A stretch of DNA of 64,000 nucleotides from Pegea sp. RAD2-039 (Eukaryota; Chordata; Thaliacea; Salpida; Salpidae), in assembly GCA_034620365.1 (NCBI GenBank), contig JAQGEQ010000307.1, positions 62,001-126,000 of the forward strand, read 5' to 3'. The position numbers were made by a program, and so were the translations under genes. The notes beneath the pieces are model-generated. The model did not search any database. It worked only from the letters and a program-made list of their open reading frames with translations, and was not told the origin of the DNA. Below, piece after piece: positions 57,840 through 64,000 of this stretch (positions within the stretch are counted from its first letter, which is position 1; the number at the start of each line of letters is the position of its first letter).

Positions 57840-59640
57840 AGTTCCAGTGCTACAAAGTTTGTATCCTGCTTTCACTATTCTTTTTCTGCTGTAGTTGTAA
57901 CAACCTATAAGGAGATCGCCGTTATTTTTGGGAAAACGCTCATAACTCTGCCGTCAATGCTTGTGAGTACTTCCATCCTGCTCTTCCTCGCAACAAGAAA
58001 GGTTTTGCAGCGTTATTGATCCCTGATTAGATCTATATAAGATGTTGTTTGTTTTTTGGCCCTTTAGGTAGGATCTGTTTTGCTTTCCTGTTTAGCTTTT
58101 CTTCCTTATAATAATTACAGCCACCGGATGCTCTTTCATTAAACTGAGTAGCACACAAATACTCAGTTCTGGTGTTGACAGTCCTATCAGCTCTTTTCAT
58201 ATTTCTTTTCCTGTGTGGCTGCTTCTTAGATGACCAAATTCGAGCATCACACGAAAGACTTCCTGGTCCTTCCTGTATTATTTAGCATGACAATTTCCTG
58301 TTTGTTTCCTTTTTAAATTTTTTATGTGAGCCACTAAGTGTTTTTTTGACCTGCATATTCCAACACAAACTTCCTATGAGTTATAATGAAGTCTTTTTCC
58401 AGCACCACCTCTACATTAAGACCTTTCTTGAAAAACAGATTTATTCTTCTGTATTGTTTCTTCCACAAATTGAGGTTGACTTTGCAAAACTAATCAATCC
58501 TGCAACTTTTCGATGACTGAACCATATCCAGTTTAATTTTATTTTGAGCTTTATGAATCTTGAAGTTCCGAGCAACCTTTCTATTTACAAAGCTCTTTGA
58601 CAATATGATATCAATAAGAGTCGTAAATACTTTGCCTGCAGTGGACATATTCACCATTAAATGGTTCAATTGCAAGGAAAAATGAATAAACTCCAGTATC
58701 TCATCCCCTTGGCTAGTCATTGCAACTCTTTTGATTTTTTGTCTTCCTGATTTTTATAATTGGCTGTTTCTTGGGAGACCTATTCTGAAGATGACATTTT
58801 CGACTATGGTGTCTCTTCTTCCTGTATTTAAAACATATGCCCAAACCAGCTCATCATTTATCAAACTTATGATCCTTGTTTCACATTTTAAACGAACTGC
58901 TTTCATGGCTGCTACTGCCAGTCCTACTTGGTGATCCTCCTTAATTTCCCAATTAATTCACTTCATCTTCAACATACGTGCCAGCTCCCAAGTATTAGTT
59001 GTTCGGCCGGGTATCTACCAGTGTCAGGCTTAGATAAAGGCTTTCTCTAATGTTAAAGTTTCACTCTACCAACGATCTTTCCTTATATTTGATGATGTTA
59101 ATTCATCGGTAAAACAGTTTCTAATCATGGTAACCATATTTTCTTCTGCTATGACAATATTAAAGTCACAGTTTTTAGCTAGACATCCAAGGCGTACAAA
59201 AATTCTTTTATAGGTTAACTTGACTTCTACTTTTCTGTCTGTAGTAGATGGCGTGCGAATATTTCATTGGGATTTCTTAGATACAGCTATTCCAGCGTTG
59301 CTTCATATTCTACATAAGTAAAATTGGTTTCTAAGTGTATCCATTTTATTATATAAAACTTTGTTACAGTAAAAAATATGGATATTCTTTTTAAGTATAA
59401 TCTTATTCAAATCTCTTTTAAGGATAGCAAACAAACTATCTTAACCGTTCCTAATCTTAACTATACCAAGCTCCAATAGTCCTTAAACAACTGGAAACTA
59501 TTCACTCAACAAATAAATTATAATAGTTTGAATAAATTGTAATGATATGAACTCTTTATATATAGCTTGATTAAAATTATATTAAGGCACTAACTATAAC
59601 GATAAGTATAACTAACGATACGCGCTACTTACAACCAGCA
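57840..59640 (-). mobile_element. LTR-retrotransposon gag-protease remnant, right arm
   Basis: Reverse complement of 11480-13270. Minus-strand 58490-58720 keeps the protease-like segment (FTTLIDIILSKSFVNRKV). The in-frame stops upstream of it are shared with the other copies. Confidence 0.55.
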
Positions 59641-59649
59641 TATGGAATT

Positions 59650-60200
59650 TAACAGTTTACGTCATCCGCACAGTATTTCACGGTTATACCACATATATGC
59701 AGATGACAGTAATTATTTTGCAATCCTTTACAACTTGAAACAGCTAAACACGTATACAAAATCGGTTTACTTACTAGAAAAAGTCTGAACTTGTAACTTT
59801 TTCTTGTCAACCTGCTGCACATTCAAAAAGCCAAATTTCAATCAATGGAATTATTACTCAACAAATATCTTTGATGTCGAGACCTTGGCTCTGACGTTTG
59901 CATTGTACCCTTTCATCTGATTTTGAACTGCAGAATTTTGTTTCTATAATCTTTGCAAAATCCACCAATCTTGTTAACCTTATTGCAATGACCTTTAATT
60001 CTTAGAAGCCATACTTCCATATCAACTTCTTTAAGTTATACATTCGTCCAAAAACAACAAAACTCTCAAATTATTATTAGCATTTTTCAATTCGAAAACT
60101 TAAATCTAGCCACAAAATGCTTTTACAAATTATTAGCCAATTTCAAAAAAAAAATGGTTTATTTGATTATTCAAAACTACAGAAGAGTACAAAGTTAAAA
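59650..60200 (+). mobile_element. LINE family 1 ORF2 remnant, right arm
   Basis: Reverse complement of 10930-11473; RT box YADDSNYFAIL near 59695. Broken by stops. Confidence 0.65.
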
Positions 60201-60390
60201 AGAAACTAAAATATAACAATTTTACGATAATTGATTATATTTTATAGTTTATATCCAAGGAAAAATTGTATTTTATCTTTGAATGTTTTGGTAAAGTAAT
60301 TTTTACAATTTAATTTTAACTCTATTTGCTTTAACTAATATGAAAAAATCAATCACAACTAATTGAACTATTATGAAAAGGTGAAATTGT

Positions 60391-61260
60391 TTATAAGGTG
60401 TTGTTAAAATAAGGATGTTCAAGAGCTACATCTGCAGTTATCCTTTTATCAGGATTACAAACAACCAGTTTAGATAAAAGGTCATGACCAACTCTACACA
60501 GGTTTGGTGCAAGTGATGACCAGCTAGGATTAAATTGATATGTAGGAAACGGTTTGTACTTAGGAAGATTTTCAACACCAGGCCAAGAATTGATAGTAGG
60601 AGTTCCTAAGACACGAAATATGTGACTTAATTGATCATCTTCATCAACAACAGGAAACAAAGGAGTTCCAACATTTGATATTTCAGCAAAGATACAACCA
60701 GCACTCCAAATATCAATAGTGGTTGTGTACTTTGTAGCTCCAAATAATACATCAGGTGGTCTGTACCATAAAGAAACTAATGTAGATGTAAATGTTTGGA
60801 CAGGAACTCCCGTGCACCTCGCCATGCCAAAATCAGCAATCTTTAAATCGCCATTTTTATTGATTAATAAATTTGATGGTTTTAAGTCGCGATGTAAAAT
60901 CTCTTTACTATGACAAAACTCTAAACCTTTTAACAACTGAAGCATTATTGAACGTGTAACGGCAGGTTCTATTCGGAAACCACAGGTTCGAAAATACTTT
61001 CTCAAATCTTGCTTAATATATTCAAAAACTAAAACCATTTTTGTTTCATTCTGAATCACTTCGTTTAATTTAACAATGTTTTCATGTTTAAGTTCTTTTA
61101 GGATAGAAATTTCACGCAAAAGTGAACCAGGAATCTCTTCATCTTTAGTAAGTTGAATTTCCTTTAAAGCAACTATTTCACCAGTTTCCTGGTTCTTTGC
61201 TTTGTAGACGGTTCCATATGCTCCTTCGCCAACTTCTTTAAGAGTTTCATACTTGTTCAT
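60391..61260 (-). CDS. CDK5-like cyclin-dependent kinase, right copy
   Basis: 289 residues, one exon, start at the ATG of MNKYETL. All kinase motifs are intact (GEGAYGTV, VALKEI, PGSLLRE, HRDLKPSN, DFGMAR, WYRPPD, HPYF). Differences from the left copy include EEIP for EGIP, FRIEP for FQIEP, ARCTG for ARSTG, STLVS for STVVS, TTIDIWSAG for TNIDIWSVG, FPVVDEDD for FPGDDEDD and ALEHPYFNN for ALKHPYFIN. WSAGC matches the CDK consensus better than the left copy's WSVGC, while PVVDEDD is less typical than PGDDEDD. Both copies look translatable. Expected role as for the left copy. Confidence 0.93.
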   Translation of the reverse strand: MNKYETLKEVGEGAYGTVYKAKNQETGEIVALKEIQLTKDEEIPGSLLREISILKELKHENIVKLNEVIQNETKMVLVFEYIKQDLRKYFRTCGFRIEPAVTRSIMLQLLKGLEFCHSKEILHRDLKPSNLLINKNGDLKIADFGMARCTGVPVQTFTSTLVSLWYRPPDVLFGATKYTTTIDIWSAGCIFAEISNVGTPLFPVVDEDDQLSHIFRVLGTPTINSWPGVENLPKYKPFPTYQFNPSWSSLAPNLCRVGHDLLSKLVVCNPDKRITADVALEHPYFNNTL

Positions 61261-62918
61261 GTTTAAAAACTTTATGAGTAAGTCTGTTTTCCAAAATAGT
61301 CTAAAGCACAATTCAAATTTCTAAAGTTGCATAAAAGCACAATTCACAAATTGATATTTTTATATTAGTTCAATAAAAATGTAGTCTATGGAAAAACTAT
61401 TTTTAGAATTAATCAATTTTAGAAACATATAATAAAACAAAACTCTCAAAGATATTATATGTCTAAAAAATCGAAATAAAAGAAGTTCAATTGTTTCTTT
61501 TGAAAATTAAATTAGGTTTTGCATGAACACTACTACTAAAATTACCAAGATATTAGTATTTTAATGTAACAGAAATAAATTTTTAAGCAAATAAGATATT
61601 ATTATAACCACTGAAGAGTAACTTTTGCAGCTTATTTGAATCACTTTAGTGCGACGAAAAGATTTCTAAAATGAAAAAACAAAATAGATGATTAAACCAT
61701 GAAAACAATTTACAACTAAAATTGAAGATTTGGTCGATGGTTTCTGCTTTAGTTTTACAAAATTTGCAAATTATAATCTTGTAATATTGATATTTTTCCT
61801 TGGAAGTTTCTGGTAATTAACGATTGATAAAGTATTTCAAGATTATTTATTTTGATTTTTGTTTCATTATTTATTTTTGAATTATATAAAACAACACTCC
61901 TTGTCAGTTAGATAATTAAAATGACATCAAATGCAAGTAAAGATCTTGAAACGATCTTGAAAACATAAAATCTTATAAAATTAATGTTACATACACTCGA
62001 TACTGAAAACTGAAAGTACTTAAGGTAATAGCCATAGATAAGAAAAAAGAAAATAGTTTATTAGATATAATGAATGGCAACTTTTCAAACGTTTGATACA
62101 AACTTACATGTTATAGAATAATACTAATTACAAAACACAGTTTGAAACGTCTTGCTATTATCATAATATACTTAAAACTCCTTTAAACTCATAAATTACT
62201 TTAAACCAAAACCGTTAAAATAAGTGTAATTGACACACGAAAAACATTTGTTGAATAAAAGCTAGTAAAGAGAGTTAGCCTAGCTTTACAAGGCAACATA
62301 ATAGTAGTCGATGAAATTTTAAAACTTTCGAGGTATATTTATGTAAAATAGTTGATTAGTTTTATGTACAGTAAATATATAGTATCAAGAGTTGTAAAAG
62401 TCAATTTCTCTGGTATAAACTCTAAAATACGAAAAAATAATGATTATATCGATGTTTATAATGATTTTTTGAAACTAGTCTAATATCTTATTACATTTAG
62501 AAGTATATTCTAAGTGAGATATTTTTTTTAAACATGATATTACTAACAAGGCCTGCCTCGCCTTAGAACGGCTGGGTTTTAATTGCTATGAATTATGATG
62601 TTTAAAACAAACTTTTGGCTCCATCAATCAATCTTTTGTCTGTTGATTGGTAAAAAAGTGACGTTAATTCTATAGTTGAAAATGGACTATATGTGGTTAT
62701 AGACAGTACTTCTAGATATAACAATTAAAAACCAAGTCACTGAAAAGACTTATATTTAAGCCAAAACAAAGAGTTTAATTTAATTTACATCAAGATCTCG
62801 TTTAATATCAGATATGATCTTTACTCAGATATGATCAGATACATCTTTACCAAGGATTTGGATCATTTACTTGTTGCTAACATACTTTTTGCAATAAACC
62901 ATAATAGTTTTTTTTAGT
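61261..62918. other. 5' flank of the right kinase gene
   Basis: Reverse complement of 8216-9871; AT-rich, no exon seen. Confidence 0.5.
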
Positions 62919-63116
62919 TTTAAACTGATATCAATTTTTTACTATAATTCTATGTAAATCTTCAGTATTATATGCTTTGAAAACTATTGAAATGTCATGT
63001 GTTACATCTTTAGCTTTCTATATTTTTGAATTAATAGATGTTATTAGTGAGAATGTGTGTTAGCAAGAGGTGCTCTCATCAAACACCCTATTTTGCATTT
63101 ATTGTAATAAACAAAC
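62919..63116 (+). mobile_element. LINE family 1 3' UTR, right arm
   Basis: Reverse complement of 8018-8215, with terminal gcatttattgtaataaacaa on the plus strand, next to a minus-strand ORF2. The same odd junction as in the left arm. Confidence 0.7.
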
Positions 63117-64000
63117 AAGAAGCAGGTACAATGTTTCTAACTATCTCATTTAATACTACGTTTCTTTCATAATAATCTCGTAAATGTGGCCCAAATAGAT
63201 TTGATGTTTTTAATATCACTAACATTATATGGCATCCATGTACTGACATTATATTCAAGAATTGAAGGTAGGTAGAATCTTAAAAGATTGATAGAAAAGT
63301 ATAAATCCTTAGAATTGAAAATCTTTTTAATAATGTAGACAATTTTGATTGATTTTCAAAAGATTTTTGAAACTTATTTGCGTCATTTAAAGTCAGAAGA
63401 TAGAATAATGTCCTGGTCTAGCATCTAAGATATTCGTTAAATAATAACTCAATTGATGGAATAAGGGTTCAAAGAATCTGCAGCTGGCTTACGAGAACAA
63501 GTTAGAGGTTCAGACTTTGTGGGTTGGATTCTAAGCTGCCTGTTTATAGATCAGTTTTATACAGTGTGTAGTGTAGTTTGCAGTTGTGAAAGATTGTAAG
63601 GATTACAAGATAGTATCTCAATGTAATCTGAATACACAAACACACTGACATCATCTACTGCTACTAATCTTCTGATGAGATCTTCAAAAAAGACTAAAAG
63701 AAAGGGACTCAAAACGGATCACTGAGGAACACCACTGGTGGTTTGACTAAAAGTGGATACATATTTTTCTACACGAGTTCGCTTGATTCTACTTGATAAG
63801 TAATCTTCAATCCAGTTTAGGATAAAGCTGTTAATTTCAATTTTTTTAATACAGTAATGAACTTGTTGTGTGGCACAGAATCAAACGCTTTGGCATAATT
63901 AAGATATATGAAGTCAGAAGGAGTATTACTTTCACAACGTGCTGTAATCTCATTAAGAAAAGTGAGATGTTGAGTCAGGGAAAATCTCTGTTTCACAAAA
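63117..64000 (-). mobile_element. LINE family 1 ORF2, right arm, continues beyond window
   Basis: Reverse complement of 7134-8017: KAFDSVPHNK coding sequence near 63870, mutated YADD box near 63630. Decayed and cut by the window edge. Confidence 0.8.

Larger units (their letters stand above)
57840..64000 (-). repeat. Right arm of the large inverted repeat (cut by window end)
   Basis: Reverse complement of 7134-13270, see the left arm. The last bases (ending ctgtttcacaaaa) pair with position 7134 inside LINE ORF2, so the arm continues beyond the window. Kinase proteins of the two arms differ at roughly ten positions, so the arms are not perfectly homogenised. Confidence 0.92.

Noticed and set aside
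1-64000. tRNA, rRNA and CRISPR arrays
   Set aside because: No tRNA-like or rRNA-like block was recognised and no regularly spaced short repeats; multi-copy sequences are large duplicons or transposons.

Overview
This window is AT-rich DNA from an animal nucleus. It has spliced genes with short GT-AG introns, a BTB-BACK-Kelch gene, a CDK5-type kinase, C2H2 zinc-finger and homeodomain coding exons, and many decayed retrotransposons. There is no operon structure or ribosome-binding site. The species cannot be named from the sequence; an invertebrate with short introns is the best guess.

Layout. 1-3.1 kb: repeat R1, a scrap of a WIPI-like gene and a lightly damaged BTB-BACK-Kelch gene. 3.1-8.2 kb: a decayed non-LTR retrotransposon (LINE family 1, CR1/Jockey-like). 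7.1-13.3 kb: left arm of a large inverted repeat with an intact intronless CDK5-like kinase plus LINE and LTR-element debris. The right arm (57.8-64.0 kb, cut by the window end) carries a second intact kinase. Between the arms lie an intact intronless WIPI/Atg18-like gene (17.1-18.2 kb), its decayed copy (33.4-34.2 kb), remnants of a second LINE family, and a cluster of inverted duplicons.

The duplicons carry the most unusual gene here: a six-exon gene predicted to join an atypical homeodomain, an Asp/Glu-rich middle and seven C2H2 zinc fingers. Units B (30.2-32.7 kb, +) and C (42.7-45.3 kb, -) are open in every exon with matching splice phases (585 and about 595 residues). Units A (-) and D (-) have an intact homeodomain exon but broken downstream exons. 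Unit E (+) has lost its homeodomain half next to a LINE. F (14.3-14.6 kb) and H (46.0 kb) are scraps of the finger exon. A/B, D/E and C/H are head-to-head inverted pairs. A 30-codon reading frame runs convergently just beyond the finger exon and is open in all five full-length copies.

Inference: the interval is a young, rearranging palindromic cluster in which a lineage-specific homeodomain-zinc-finger regulator has multiplied and is partly decaying, between duplicated kinase genes. Exon joins come from splice-site and phase agreement between copies, not from transcripts.
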